A stretch of DNA of 64,000 nucleotides from Marinirhabdus sp050859505. GTDB lineage: Bacteria > Bacteroidota > Bacteroidia > Flavobacteriales > Flavobacteriaceae. The notes under the pieces were generated by a model that saw only the letters and a program-made list of their open reading frames with translations, had not been told where the DNA came from and did no database searches. The stretch lies in NCBI RefSeq assembly GCF_050859505.1, contig NZ_CP193934.1, forward strand, positions 3,348,001 to 3,412,000. The letters are read 5' to 3'. Below, one piece after another: positions 26,826 to 35,193 of this stretch (position 1 is the stretch's first letter; each line of letters begins with the position of its first letter). The position numbers and the translations under genes were made by a program.

Positions 26826-29429
26826 ATGAACTTTAACAATTTTACCATAAAAAGTCAGGAAGCCGTCCAGCAGGCACAACAGCTGGCGCAAGGTTTCGGG
26901 CATCAACAAATAGAAAATGAGCACATCTTAAAAGCCATTTTTGACGTGGACGAAAATGTGACCCCATTCCTCCTTAAAAAGCTGAATGTAAACGTAGGCT
27001 TGTTACAACAAGTACTCGATAAACAATTAGAGAGTTTTCCAAAAGTTTCGGGAGGCGATATTATGCTTTCCCGTGAGACAAATAAAACGATTACCGAAGC
27101 GAGCATTATTGCTAAGAAAATGAACGATGAATATGTATCCATCGAACATTTGCTATTGGCAATCTTTAAATCGAAAAGCCAGATAGCACAAACTTTAAAA
27201 GATCAGGGTGTCACCGAAAAAGGGTTGAAAAGTGCTATTGAAGAACTTCGTAAAGGAGAAAATGTAACGTCACAATCGGCTGAAGAAACGTATAACTCCT
27301 TAAATAAATACGCAAGAAATTTAAATAAGCTAGCCGAAGAAGGCAAGCTGGATCCTGTAATTGGTCGTGATGAAGAAATTAGAAGAATTCTTCAGATTTT
27401 AACCCGTCGTACCAAGAACAATCCAATGCTGGTAGGAGAACCTGGAACAGGAAAAACAGCCATCGCCGAAGGATTGGCACACCGGATTGTAGATGGAGAC
27501 GTCCCAGAAAATTTAAAGAGCAAAGTAATTTACAGCCTAGATATGGGCGCCCTCATCGCAGGAGCCAAATATAAAGGTGAGTTTGAAGAACGTCTTAAAG
27601 CGGTTATCAAAGAAGTAACGGGCAGCGATGGAGATATCGTCCTGTTTATTGATGAAATCCATACTTTGGTGGGTGCTGGTGGCGGACAAGGAGCGATGGA
27701 TGCTGCCAATATATTGAAGCCTGCCCTCGCAAGAGGCGAGCTACGAGCGATTGGTGCAACAACCTTAGACGAATACCAGAAATATTTTGAAAAAGATAAA
27801 GCCCTGGAGCGTCGTTTCCAAAAAGTACAGGTGAACGAACCCGATACCGAAAGTGCTATTTCCATCCTTCGTGGGATTAAGGAAAAGTACGAAACGCATC
27901 ATAAGGTGCGTATTAAAGATGAAGCGATTATCGCGGCGGTGGAGTTATCGCAACGGTATATTACAGATCGTTTCTTGCCGGACAAGGCGATTGACCTAAT
28001 GGACGAAGCCGCCAGTAAACTGCGAATGGAAATAAACTCTAAGCCAGAAGAACTAGATGTTTTGGATAGAAAAGTAATGCAGTTGGAGATTGAAATTGAA
28101 GCTATTAAGCGTGAAAATGATGAAACAAAGCTGAAAACGCTTCGAAGCGATTTGGCGAATTTAAAAGAAGAGCGCAATGAATTGAACGCCAAGTGGAAAA
28201 GTGAAAAAGAAGTGGTGGATACCATTCAGCATTATAAAACTGAAATTGAAGACTATAAATTAGAAGCCGAGCGTGCAGAGCGTGATGGTGACTTCGGAAA
28301 AGTAGCCGAAATTCGCTATGGAAAGATCAAAGAAGCTCAGGAAAAATTAGAAAAACTGGAAACCGATTTGGCCGAAAATCAGTCTGAGCATTCCTTAATA
28401 AAAGAAGAAGTAACCAATGAAGACATCGCCGAAGTAGTGGCAAAATGGACTGGAATTCCCGTAACCAAAATGCTGCAAAGCGATCGTGAGAAACTACTTC
28501 GTTTGGAAAAAGAACTGCACAAACGTGTGGTTGGCCAGGAAGAAGCTATTGTTGCCGTGAGTGATGCAATTCGAAGAAGCCGCGCAGGATTACAGGATCA
28601 GAAAAAACCAATTGGTAGTTTCTTGTTCTTAGGAACCACAGGCGTAGGTAAAACTGAGTTGGCAAAAGCACTGGCAGAATATCTGTTTGACGATGAAAAT
28701 GCGATGACCCGTATCGATATGAGTGAATATCAAGAACGTCACAGCGTGAGTCGTTTGGTGGGAGCTCCTCCAGGATATGTAGGATATGAAGAAGGCGGAC
28801 AGTTAACCGAAGCCGTGAGAAGAAAACCGTATTCAGTAGTATTATTGGATGAAATTGAAAAGGCGCATCCCGACACCTTCAACATTTTATTGCAGGTATT
28901 AGACGAAGGGCGATTAACCGATAATAAAGGAAGAACGGCCGATTTCAAAAATGCAATTATTATCATGACCAGCAATATGGGAAGTGATATTATTCAGCAA
29001 AAATTTGAAACTGTAAAAGATCCCGACACGGCGATGGAAGCAGCAAAAATAGAAGTACTCGGTTTGCTGAAACAAACCGTACGTCCAGAATTTTTAAACA
29101 GAATAGACGATATCGTGATGTTTACCCCTCTAAATAAAGAGAATATTACCGAAATAGTAGGGCTTCAATTGAAAGGTTTGACAAAAATGCTGTCTAAACA
29201 AAACATCATCTTAGACGCTACAGATGAAGCGATTAACTACCTTTCAGAAAAAGGATTTGATCCTCAATTTGGAGCACGTCCTGTAAAACGGGTGATACAG
29301 AAAGAAGTGCTAAACCAGTTGTCCAAAGAAATACTAGCGGGCAAGATTACTACCGAGAGTATCATCTTGTTAGATAGCTTTAACAATGAGTTAGTTTTTA
29401 GAAATCAGGGAGATCTGGTAGATTCTTAA
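26826..29429 (+). CDS. clpB: ATP-dependent disaggregase ClpB
   Basis: 867 aa, normal ClpB length. AAA+ unfoldase that, with DnaK, recovers proteins from aggregates after heat stress. It has the N-terminal Clp-N domain, a first AAA+ module with GEPGTGKT near residue 204, the coiled-coil middle domain (about 410-530) that sets ClpB apart from ClpA/C, and a second AAA+ module with GTTGVGKT near 603. A hairpin with T tract ends the unit (29517-29552). A palindrome precedes the start. Confidence 0.98.
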   Translation: MNFNNFTIKSQEAVQQAQQLAQGFGHQQIENEHILKAIFDVDENVTPFLLKKLNVNVGLLQQVLDKQLESFPKVSGGDIMLSRETNKTITEASIIAKKMNDEYVSIEHLLLAIFKSKSQIAQTLKDQGVTEKGLKSAIEELRKGENVTSQSAEETYNSLNKYARNLNKLAEEGKLDPVIGRDEEIRRILQILTRRTKNNPMLVGEPGTGKTAIAEGLAHRIVDGDVPENLKSKVIYSLDMGALIAGAKYKGEFEERLKAVIKEVTGSDGDIVLFIDEIHTLVGAGGGQGAMDAANILKPALARGELRAIGATTLDEYQKYFEKDKALERRFQKVQVNEPDTESAISILRGIKEKYETHHKVRIKDEAIIAAVELSQRYITDRFLPDKAIDLMDEAASKLRMEINSKPEELDVLDRKVMQLEIEIEAIKRENDETKLKTLRSDLANLKEERNELNAKWKSEKEVVDTIQHYKTEIEDYKLEAERAERDGDFGKVAEIRYGKIKEAQEKLEKLETDLAENQSEHSLIKEEVTNEDIAEVVAKWTGIPVTKMLQSDREKLLRLEKELHKRVVGQEEAIVAVSDAIRRSRAGLQDQKKPIGSFLFLGTTGVGKTELAKALAEYLFDDENAMTRIDMSEYQERHSVSRLVGAPPGYVGYEEGGQLTEAVRRKPYSVVLLDEIEKAHPDTFNILLQVLDEGRLTDNKGRTADFKNAIIIMTSNMGSDIIQQKFETVKDPDTAMEAAKIEVLGLLKQTVRPEFLNRIDDIVMFTPLNKENITEIVGLQLKGLTKMLSKQNIILDATDEAINYLSEKGFDPQFGARPVKRVIQKEVLNQLSKEILAGKITTESIILLDSFNNELVFRNQGDLVDS

Positions 29430-29516
29430 TTTTCTTTTTGACATAAACCAATAAGGCCGAGGTTGCCTAACGAAGCGTGAGATACTTCAATAAAACCTCA
29501 TATTTGGTTGGTTAGT

Positions 29517-29552
29517 CCACCCGCACTTGTAATGAGTGTGGGTGGTTTTTTT
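29517..29552 (+). terminator. Rho-independent terminator after clpB
   Basis: An 11-bp stem CCACCCGCACT (29517-29527) with AGTGTGGGTGG (29535-29545), one G-T wobble, followed by seven T. Located 88 bases past the clpB stop. Confidence 0.85.
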
Positions 29553-29589
29553 ATGCAATAAACCGAAGGATTACGTACTTTCGTGCTCA

Positions 29590-31335
29590 ATGAAACTTTT
29601 AGTATACATCCTCACTACAATAGTGCTGTTTTTAGTAGCAACCAGTTGTAAAGAAGCACCTTCGGCTGTTCCGGACAGTCGTAAAAGTGATTATGCGCTC
29701 TATGATGCCAACGGAGGCTTTCATAGATTTTCTTGGTATAACAACAAAAAAGCCATCGTGTTATGGGTACAGGGCAATGGTTGCCCTATTGTTCGTAATG
29801 GTTTGACAGACTTTACTAGCATTGCTAAAAATTATTCCGAAAAAGGGTTTCAGTTTTTTATGATTAACAGTAATACGCAAGACGATCGTGCTGAAATAGC
29901 TTCTGAAGCAAAAGAATTTAATTTTACAACCCCTGTTCTGGTGGATAATACCCAACTCGTAGCAGATGCACTTAATATCACGATAACTGCCGAAGTTATT
30001 GTACTACATCCTACCACCCGTGAAATAGTTTACAGAGGCCCTATTAACAATAGGTTAGATTACGAAGTACAAAAAGACCTGGCTTCAGAAACCTATTTGA
30101 AAGATGCTTTGGATGCAATTCTTGATGGACAAGCTATTGTAAATAAAAAGGAAATCACTCGTGGCTGCACCGTTACACGTTTATCAACCATAGAAAAAGA
30201 TTTTATTTTTAATTACAGCGATCATATCGCTCCCATCCTTGCCAATAATTGCGTGCAATGCCATAGAGAAGGTGGAAGAGCACCCTGGGTGATGGAAGAT
30301 TACCAAACCATAGTAGGATGGTCTGGAATGATAAAAGAAGTACTCCTTAGCAAACGTATGCCACCGTGGAAAGCAGATCCTACCATTGGTGATTTTAAAC
30401 ACGATTTTTCATTAGCAGATAGTAATGCACGAAAAATAATACGATGGATAGAGCAAGGGATGCCACCAGGAACAGGAAAGGATACTTTACAAACACTGGT
30501 TTTTCCTCCTGTAACTTGGGAACGCGGCACTCCAGATAAGGTGATTCTTTTAAAAGAACAAACAATTCCAGCTTCAAAAAAAATAGCCTACCAGTATCAG
30601 ACTTTTGAATTAGATCTCACCGAAGATACGTGGTTACGTGGTGTTGAAATTATTCCTGGAAATCCTAAGGTATTGCACCATATAGTGCTTACTCACGAGA
30701 ATGGATATACGTCCAGCCCTATTACAAGCAGAGAACTTAGACCATTTACAGATAATTTTATTGCTTTAGGTGCAGGTGCGAATCAGTCCACATTCTTTCC
30801 TGAAAATACGGGCGTATTCTTAAAAAAAGGTGAAAAATTAAAAATTCAGTTACATTATACTCCTATTGGCAAAGAGGCCAAAGACCAGACAAAAATTGGT
30901 TTTTATTATCATAAAGAGAAACCTGAGAAGTGGTTTTACCCCCTCTCTCCTACTAATATTACGTTTACAATACCACCAAATACCAAAGATGTAAAGATAG
31001 TTGCTCAGGATACCATCCAGCGAGATATCTATATCCATAGCCTTATGCCACACATGCATTACAGGGGGAAATCCATCAAAATATCTGTGATTACGCCAGA
31101 CGGAGGAAGCATTCCATTGGTTTCTGTACCAGATTTTAATATGGACTGGCAATGGCTCTACGAATTAAAAGAACCTATTTTTGCCCCAAAAGGGTCTGTG
31201 ATATTTGTAGAGGGAGTTTTTGATAACACGGTGCAAAACCCAATGAACCCAGATGCTTCCAAAGAGATCCGATTTGGTATTCAAAGCACAGACGAAATGC
31301 TTACAGGATTCTTTAACTACACATTAGCTGATTAA
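29590..31335 (+). CDS. Lipoprotein fusing a redoxin domain, a c-type heme motif and a copper-monooxygenase-like domain
   Basis: About 581 aa from the ATG at 29590, giving the lipobox LVATSC; the frame to 29536 overlaps the clpB terminator. Domains: a thioredoxin-like redoxin domain with GNGCPIVRN near 62-70, a heme site CVQCH at 221-225 with RMPPWKADP downstream, and a C-terminal domain resembling copper type II ascorbate-dependent monooxygenases (VLHHIVLTHE, LMPHMHYRGKS). The likely site is the outer side of a membrane. Electron flow from heme to copper is inference; the substrate is unknown. Confidence 0.82.
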   Translation: MKLLVYILTTIVLFLVATSCKEAPSAVPDSRKSDYALYDANGGFHRFSWYNNKKAIVLWVQGNGCPIVRNGLTDFTSIAKNYSEKGFQFFMINSNTQDDRAEIASEAKEFNFTTPVLVDNTQLVADALNITITAEVIVLHPTTREIVYRGPINNRLDYEVQKDLASETYLKDALDAILDGQAIVNKKEITRGCTVTRLSTIEKDFIFNYSDHIAPILANNCVQCHREGGRAPWVMEDYQTIVGWSGMIKEVLLSKRMPPWKADPTIGDFKHDFSLADSNARKIIRWIEQGMPPGTGKDTLQTLVFPPVTWERGTPDKVILLKEQTIPASKKIAYQYQTFELDLTEDTWLRGVEIIPGNPKVLHHIVLTHENGYTSSPITSRELRPFTDNFIALGAGANQSTFFPENTGVFLKKGEKLKIQLHYTPIGKEAKDQTKIGFYYHKEKPEKWFYPLSPTNITFTIPPNTKDVKIVAQDTIQRDIYIHSLMPHMHYRGKSIKISVITPDGGSIPLVSVPDFNMDWQWLYELKEPIFAPKGSVIFVEGVFDNTVQNPMNPDASKEIRFGIQSTDEMLTGFFNYTLAD

Positions 31336-31412
31336 TTTTTTTCTCAGATAGCTGTAACAAAATCAGCTAGTTGGTCGTCTTATTTGTATATCAACCTTTA
31401 AAACGAATCGTT

Positions 31413-31547
31413 ATGAGAACTCAAAAGCAATTTTATCCAGCAGAAAATAGTAGCTATACCCGCAACAAAGCTTTGGCAATTTATATTGCAACAATCACCT
31501 TGATTGTAGTGAGTTATTCTTTAGTAACTGCAGTGTCCGTACTGTAA
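31413..31547 (+). CDS. Small membrane protein, 44 aa
   Basis: ATG at 31413 opens MRTQKQFYPAENSSYTRNKA, followed by one hydrophobic segment (IYIATITLIVVSYSLVTAVSV) and stop. The downstream hairpin with T tract (31554-31590) fits a short transcription unit. Function unknown. Confidence 0.55.
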   Translation: MRTQKQFYPAENSSYTRNKALAIYIATITLIVVSYSLVTAVSVL

Positions 31548-31553
31548 AAAAAA

Positions 31554-31589
31554 ACCGTCCTGTATATACATACAGGACGGTCTCTTTTT
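31554..31589. terminator. Terminator hairpin shared by converging small genes
   Basis: ACCGTCCTGTAT (31554-31565) pairs with ATACAGGACGGT (31570-31581) around a 4-base loop, with T-rich sequence after it on the plus strand and A-rich sequence before it. It can stop transcripts from both the 44-aa gene and the CsbD gene. Confidence 0.88.
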
Positions 31590-31615
31590 CATAGCAATTT
31601 TACTATTTTAAGAAA

Positions 31616-31801
31616 TTACCAACTCGCAATTTCTTTTTTTACTTCGTCTTTGGCTTTTCCAGATTTCTCTTGGATTTTACCTACCATTTCGTCGTATTTA
31701 CCTTCACTGAAGGCTTCATCATCATTAAAGGTAATCCCATATTGTTGTTTAGCATTACCTTTTATTTGGTTCCATTTTCCTTTTAATTCTGTTGAGTTCA
31801 T
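31616..31801 (-). CDS. CsbD family stress protein
   Basis: 61 aa, full length for CsbD-like proteins, with the hallmark LKGKWNQIKGNAKQQYG near the start and MVGKIQEKSGKAKDE. General-stress proteins of unknown biochemistry. It shares the bidirectional terminator at 31554-31589 with the small gene upstream. Confidence 0.9.
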   Translation of the reverse strand: MNSTELKGKWNQIKGNAKQQYGITFNDDEAFSEGKYDEMVGKIQEKSGKAKDEVKKEIASW

Positions 31802-31966
31802 AGCTTTGTTATTAATGTTAGTATTCTTTTCTTTTTCAATAGTATAAAGATATGACCGATGGGGGAAAGTTTATATTAAGGCATTCCCAAAGAGTTTGCT
31901 TTAAATGTTATTCTTTTACCAACTTATCTTAAAAAGTGTTATTTTTCAGAATTAAAACAATTAACT

Positions 31967-32488
31967 ATGCGCTATTTACTCTTATTCATTACTCTAGTAT
32001 TTATATCATGTGGCACGGATAAAAAAGAAGAAAAACCTGTGGAAGAAAGTACCCTCACAACCTATTATCTAATACGCCACGCTGAGAAAGACAGAAATAT
32101 CGCAGACAACCCAGGTCTTATGGCAATAGGAAAAGAACGCGCTACGCACTGGGCCAACTTTTTTAAAGACATACCCTTAGAAGCTGTATATAGTACAGAT
32201 TATAATCGCACTAAAGAAACTGCAGCACCTATAGCTAAAAATAAATCACTTACGGTGCTATTATATAATCCAGACAAGTTATACGACACCGAATTTCAGG
32301 AAGCAACAAAAGGAAAAAATGTGTTGATAGTAGGACATAGCAACACAACGCCTTCTTTAGTGAATACTATTCTGGGTGAAAATAAATATCCTCCTATTAG
32401 CGATACTGAAAACGCAATGCTTTACAAAGTTGTGGTTTCAGAAAAAGGGGAAACTTCGGTTATTATAGAGAAAGTTGAGATGGAGTGA
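31967..32488 (+). CDS. Histidine phosphatase family lipoprotein
   Basis: 173 aa lipoprotein (signal ending VFISC at residue 15). The catalytic histidine is in LIRHAEKDR; the second catalytic histidine is in VLIVGHSNTT. This matches the SixA/phosphoglycerate mutase-like branch. Envelope phosphatase of unknown substrate. Confidence 0.85.
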   Translation: MRYLLLFITLVFISCGTDKKEEKPVEESTLTTYYLIRHAEKDRNIADNPGLMAIGKERATHWANFFKDIPLEAVYSTDYNRTKETAAPIAKNKSLTVLLYNPDKLYDTEFQEATKGKNVLIVGHSNTTPSLVNTILGENKYPPISDTENAMLYKVVVSEKGETSVIIEKVEME

Positions 32489-32490
32489 AT

Positions 32491-32516
32491 TGGATAATTG
32501 GGTAATTGGGTAATTA
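32491..32516. repeat. Short tandem repeat AATTGGGT-type
   Basis: TGGATAATTGGGTAATTGGG and the following TAATTA repeat an 8-base unit about three times. An AATTCACTAA/AATTCACCAG stretch lies at 32620-32655. The space between genes is AT-rich with no ORF. Confidence 0.5.
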
Positions 32517-32660
32517 TTATAGAATACTAATTACAAAAAGTTATATAAATTTGAATAGTTAGCTGGGCTTTAAAAATTTCTATCCAAATCTTAAAATAAC
32601 AGCTGTACCTAAAAACTCTTTCACTAATTCACCAGTTAACTAATTCACTAAATAACCACC

Positions 32661-33296
32661 TCACATTTCAATAACCACTTCATCTACGCCTCTGCGTACT
32701 TTTTTAAAGTCTGCAAACATATCGTTATGGGCACGATGCCCTACTGCCAACACTAATACTGAATGTAGGTTCTTTTGTTTTAGTTGAAGTAACTCGTCGT
32801 ATTTTTCGGGTTCAAAACCTTCTATTGGGCAGGCATCTATTTGTTCCAAAGCACAAACAGTCATTAAATTTCCTAAAGCGATATATGCTTGTTTTTCCAT
32901 CCATAGATTCACTTCTTCAGCTTCCTTTTCAGCAAAACTATCTTTTAAAAAAGTTTCAAAAGGCTGTAGAATAGCCTTAGGTGTATTGCGTAAAGCCGCT
33001 ACCCTATCAAAATATGTTTCAATAAAATTTGAAGTCAACTCAGTTTCCACACACAATACTAATACGTGGGAGGCATCTGCCACTTGTTGCTGCTCCATAG
33101 TACAAGAAACCAGTTTTTTTTGCAATTCTTTATTCTGAATCGAAATCATTTTGAGCGGTTGCAATCCGTATGACGTTGCTGTTAAATTAAAGGCTTCTTT
33201 TAAAATATAAATTTTTTCTGCAGAAAGTATTTTTGAAGTATCAAATTTCTTGGTAGCGTATCGCCATTGCAGTTTTTGTAAAGTTTGGGAACTCAT
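32661..33296 (-). CDS. Nitroreductase-family NAD(P)H-dependent oxidoreductase
   Basis: 211 aa, flavin-binding nitroreductase fold (NfsB/NfnB-like). RYATKKFDTSKILS at the start, SYGLQPLKMISIQ and the C-terminal VLAVGHRAHND region match the family. FMN enzyme reducing quinones or nitro compounds; substrate unknown. Its -7 box TACCTTTG at 33315-33322 on the minus strand is close to the start. Confidence 0.88.
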   Translation of the reverse strand: MSSQTLQKLQWRYATKKFDTSKILSAEKIYILKEAFNLTATSYGLQPLKMISIQNKELQKKLVSCTMEQQQVADASHVLVLCVETELTSNFIETYFDRVAALRNTPKAILQPFETFLKDSFAEKEAEEVNLWMEKQAYIALGNLMTVCALEQIDACPIEGFEPEKYDELLQLKQKNLHSVLVLAVGHRAHNDMFADFKKVRRGVDEVVIEM

Positions 33297-33301
33297 TTAT
33301 G

Positions 33302-33322
33302 TATCTTTGAAATACAAAGGTA
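33302..33322. promoter_or_regulatory. Overlapping divergent promoter boxes
   Basis: The plus strand carries TATCTTTG (33302-33309) facing the thioesterase gene; the minus strand carries TACCTTTG (33322-33315) facing the nitroreductase gene. Both match TAnnTTTG and are only 5 bases apart, so the two RNA polymerase sites overlap. Confidence 0.6.
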
Positions 33323-33388
33323 CTATTCCTATTTCAGTAGAAAATAACAACTACATACTATTATTAAATATCCAAATAACTGAAGCCA

Positions 33389-33775
33389 ATGTCCAATATT
33401 GAAGACCGCAAAAACCAATCTGAAACCCGTATCTTTAAAGCTGTATTTCCCAACACCACCAACCATTACGACACCCTATTTGGAGGCACTACGCTACACA
33501 TGATGGATGAAGCTTCTTTTATTTGTGCGACACGTTTCAGCAGAAAAAAAGTGGTGACCGTAAGCACAGAGAAAATAGATTTTACCAAACCCATTCCTCA
33601 AGGTAGCATTGTAGAATTAGTAGCGAGAGTTGCTAAAGTAGGACGCACTAGTTGCGTGGTAAAGGTGGATATTTTTATGGAGGATATGTATAGCAGCAAT
33701 CGAGAAAAAGTAGTTACCGGGTATTTTACATTTGTAGCGATTGGAGATGATAAGAAACCAGTTGCTATTCTGTAA
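33389..33775 (+). CDS. Acyl-CoA thioesterase, hotdog fold (YciA-like)
   Basis: 128 aa single hotdog domain, with the hallmark FGGTTLHMMDEASFICATR near residues 31-49. It would hydrolyse acyl-CoA to free acid and CoA. It is divergent from the nitroreductase gene with an overlapping promoter. Confidence 0.9.
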   Translation: MSNIEDRKNQSETRIFKAVFPNTTNHYDTLFGGTTLHMMDEASFICATRFSRKKVVTVSTEKIDFTKPIPQGSIVELVARVAKVGRTSCVVKVDIFMEDMYSSNREKVVTGYFTFVAIGDDKKPVAIL

Positions 33776-33871
33776 ACCAAAGCATTTTGAAGCTATACAC
33801 AGAACATATTGACTTTAAAAATTAGTTGATTTGAACCGCTAGTAATTACGTTAATTCTAAAAGAAATTAAA

Positions 33872-33879
33872 TAGCTTTG
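33872..33879 (+). promoter_or_regulatory. TAGCTTTG -7 box upstream of the TrkA-C protein gene
   Basis: Match to TAnnTTTG, 21 bases before the start at 33901. No reliable -33 element seen. Confidence 0.5.
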
Positions 33880-33900
33880 TGGCCACATTAAATTTATAAT

Positions 33901-34692
33901 ATGGTAGCAGCAGTCTCACTCTTTCTCATTGTTTCATTATCTGTACTTATCACCAAAATTGCAGCTATCGCACTCATGCACACTGGCTTGTCTACAGAAA
34001 GTGCAAAATTTCAAGCTAGATCTGCCTACACGGGAACTGGATTAAGCACCCAAGAGACTGAAAATATTATGAACCATCCCGTACGCCGCAAAATTGTTTA
34101 CCATTTAATGCTTATTGGTAATGCAGGTATTGTGACAGTAATGTCTTCACTTATCTTAACTTTTATACTTCCAGACACCATGGCGTCTAAACTTTACGGA
34201 TTATTAATTGTGGTAGTAGGAATGATTATCCTTTTTTTGGCAGTACGCAGCACATGGGTAGATAAAGGCTTGTCACGGGTTATAAATAAAATGTTGAAAC
34301 GATATACAAATATTGAAATTCACGATTTTGCAGCCGTCCTGCACCTTAAAGACGATTATACGATTATTGAAGCCAAGGTAGACCACGACGGTTGGATGGG
34401 CAATAGAACTTTGGAGCAACTTAATTTAAGAGAAGAGGGTCTCACCATCCTAGGGGTAGATCGTAAGGGGAGCGGATATTTTGGCTCTCCATCTGGAAAC
34501 TTTAAAATTTTACCAGACGATGTTGTCACCATTTATGGAAAGTCTGAAGGGATTAAAAGCATCTACAACAGAAAAAAAGACCATTATGCACAACAAGAAC
34601 ACAATAAGTTTGTAGCACAAGAGGAGGTTAGAAAAGAAAACGAAAAGCAAGTAGTCGAGGCTGAAACAAACTACAAAAAGCAGGATTCATAG
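33901..34692 (+). CDS. Membrane protein with a TrkA-C regulatory domain
   Basis: 263 aa. Three hydrophobic segments near residues 4-26, 64-88 and 95-115 are followed by a soluble TrkA C-terminal (RCK-C) domain from about 150 to 225 with GNRTLEQLNLREEGLTILGV. RCK-C domains bind small ligands in K+ transport systems. The C-terminal 35 residues are charged. Whether it forms part of a K+ channel or a ligand sensor is not shown; no other channel gene is adjacent. Confidence 0.82.
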   Translation: MVAAVSLFLIVSLSVLITKIAAIALMHTGLSTESAKFQARSAYTGTGLSTQETENIMNHPVRRKIVYHLMLIGNAGIVTVMSSLILTFILPDTMASKLYGLLIVVVGMIILFLAVRSTWVDKGLSRVINKMLKRYTNIEIHDFAAVLHLKDDYTIIEAKVDHDGWMGNRTLEQLNLREEGLTILGVDRKGSGYFGSPSGNFKILPDDVVTIYGKSEGIKSIYNRKKDHYAQQEHNKFVAQEEVRKENEKQVVEAETNYKKQDS

Positions 34693-34792
34693 GGCTTCAA
34701 GCAATTAAAATTTAATATAAGTTATGTATTTTATATAGGTTGAAGCATCTTAACGGGTGTGTTTTTTATTTGCTGAAAGAATATTTCCTTTT

Positions 34793-34827
34793 TTGTTTTC
34801 AGAAAAGTAAAAAGCATCCTATATTTG
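34793..34827 (+). promoter_or_regulatory. Promoter for tRNA-Ser: TTG ... TATATTTG
   Basis: TATATTTG (34820-34827) is an exact TAnnTTTG box, with TTG in a TTTTG at 34793-34795. It precedes the tRNA by about 37 bases. Confidence 0.65.
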
Positions 34828-34864
34828 CACCCGCGTTCAGGCAAACTGCTTGAATAATCACTTT

Positions 34865-34949
34865 GGAGAGTTGGCAGAGTGGTCGAATGCGGCAGTCTTG
34901 AAAACTGTTGAGGGTCACACCTCCAGGGGTTCGAATCCCTTACTCTCCG
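34865..34949 (+). tRNA. tRNA-Ser (anticodon UGA)
   Basis: 85-nt class II tRNA. Acceptor stem GGAGAGT (34865-34871) with ACTCTCC (34942-34948), anticodon loop with UGA, a long variable arm, T-loop GGTTCGAATC. CCA is not encoded. The island is joined at its 3' end. Confidence 0.97.
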
Positions 34950-34950
34950 C
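34938..34950. other. attL core: 3' end of tRNA-Ser
   Basis: CCTTACTCTCCGC, identical to 54013-54025 (attR), 13 bases. The tRNA stays complete, so the element keeps the gene intact. Confidence 0.85.
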
Positions 34951-34973
34951 TGAAAGACCTATATTAGGCACCA

Positions 34974-35006
34974 AAAAACCTGTAAATCATTGATTTACAG
35001 GTTTTT
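34974..35006. terminator. Terminator just inside attL
   Basis: AAAAACCTGTAAATCA (34974-34989) with TGATTTACAGGTTTTT (34991-35006) is an inverted repeat with T tail. It lies on the island side of attL and can end the tRNA-Ser transcript. Confidence 0.8.
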
Positions 35007-35058
35007 AATTTTATTCAATATCATTTGATATCAAATAAATGCAATCTAAAAGGGGCAA

Positions 35059-35193
35059 ATTCGGTGTCACTTAAAACTTCACTCCAACTGACACCGAATT
35101 GAAGTTAAATATTTGTTTTTCAGTGGATTATGATTACTTATTTTTAATAATTTTTTCGTAAATTGAAGAGAACTTTAAAAATATTCGGTGTCA
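35059..35193. promoter_or_regulatory. Integrase arm-type sites ATTCGGTGTCA, left end
   Basis: Direct copies at 35059-35069 and 35183-35193 and an inverted copy TGACACCGAAT at 35089-35099. A fourth lies at 53941-53951 near attR, within a longer shared stretch. The GTG start codon of the integrase is inside the third copy, so binding there could also control the gene. Confidence 0.7.
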
